A DNA stretch of 64,000 nt from Archilochus colubris (Eukaryota > Chordata > Aves > Apodiformes > Trochilidae), in assembly GCA_023079485.1 (NCBI GenBank), contig CM041108.1:1364001-1428000 (forward strand), read 5' to 3'. Position 1 is the stretch's first letter. The number at the start of each line of letters is the position of its first letter. This document shows positions 63,505-64,000 of the stretch, piece after piece. The notes under the pieces are model-generated. The model saw only the letters and a program-made list of their open reading frames with translations, searched no databases and was not told the origin of the DNA. The position numbers and the translations under genes were made by a program.

Positions 63505-64000
63505 GTACGTGTCTGTCCCGTTGTCCCACTGTCTCGTCGTCCCCGTATCCCCGTTTCCCCACTGTCTCGTTGTCCCGCTGTCCCCACTGTACCGCCGTCC
63601 TCGTGTCCCCCGATGTCTCCCCGTGTCCCGAGTGACGCTGGCACGAGCCGGCAACCCCAGCTGGTATCCCAATCAACCCCGTGTCCCCACCTCGGGACCG
63701 AACCGTTCTCCACAGAACAGTCCCCGTGTCCTCACTCGGGGACAAGCTCCGTGTCCCGGGACCAGGAGCCAGGAGCGATCCTGTGTTCCCACAGAGTCCC
63801 ACACAGCTGTCCTCAAGTCAGGAGTGACCTCATGTTCCCAAAACTCCCCTGGACTCCAAACCATGACCCACTCGGTGTCCCCAAATCCCGTGCAGGCACA
63901 GACCCCTCGTTCTCCAACTATCCTCATGTTTACTTTACACATGACCCCCAGACCCTGAGCTGGGACTGACCCGATACCCTCACATTGTTCCCGTCTTCTC
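63505..64000 (+). other. ROBO3: ROBO3 intron 1 (partial)
   Basis: CCGTGTCCCC-rich sequence with short repeats near 63510-63640 and no further exon before the window ends. Confidence 0.6.

Overview
The window is vertebrate nuclear DNA, almost certainly from a bird. The introns are short, the GC content is high, there is the 3' end of a CR1 LINE, and minisatellites are very common. The gene content matches human chromosome 11q24.2, whose chicken counterpart is microchromosome 24 (inference from recalled synteny). I rebuilt ten complete or near-complete protein-coding genes plus the first coding exon of an eleventh. For each, I checked reading phase across every splice junction.

Layout, left to right: a VSIG10L2-like immunoglobulin-superfamily gene (minus, 3' end off the window); DDX25, a DEAD-box RNA helicase (minus, 498 codons); HYLS1 (minus, one coding exon); PUS3, a tRNA pseudouridine synthase (plus, 484 codons); RPUSD4, a mitochondrial pseudouridine synthase (plus, 351 codons); PANX3, a pannexin channel (plus); SIAE, sialate O-acetylesterase (minus, 513 codons); SPA17 (plus); NRGN, neurogranin (plus, 73 codons, with a 3'UTR intron); ESAM, endothelial cell adhesion molecule (minus, 370 codons); MSANTD2 (minus, 551 codons); and ROBO3 exon 1 (plus, runs off the right edge).

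The genes are tightly interleaved. DDX25 and PUS3 appear to share a divergent CpG promoter that carries three near-identical CTCF-like sites. The HYLS1 coding exon lies antisense inside PUS3 intron 1, and its 5' exon probably starts beyond PUS3 at the RPUSD4 promoter. PANX3 and SIAE converge tail to tail. SIAE and SPA17 diverge from one promoter. Compared with the human order as I recall it, TBRG1 (between PANX3 and SIAE) and VSIG2 (between NRGN and ESAM) are absent, and RPUSD4 is joined directly to PANX3.

The most unusual feature is the non-coding DNA. Many introns and spacers carry their own minisatellite family with a distinct unit. Notable ones are a ~122-copy GGG-phased heptamer array in the NRGN 3'UTR intron, a ~50-copy array in NRGN intron 1 that repeats a splice-acceptor-like motif, and a spacer array of palindromic CRE (TGACGTCA) octamers after NRGN. 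I found no prokaryotic elements, CRISPR arrays, tRNA or rRNA genes. I did not find a clearly new multi-gene system; the notable signals are regulatory, splicing-related or repeat-derived.
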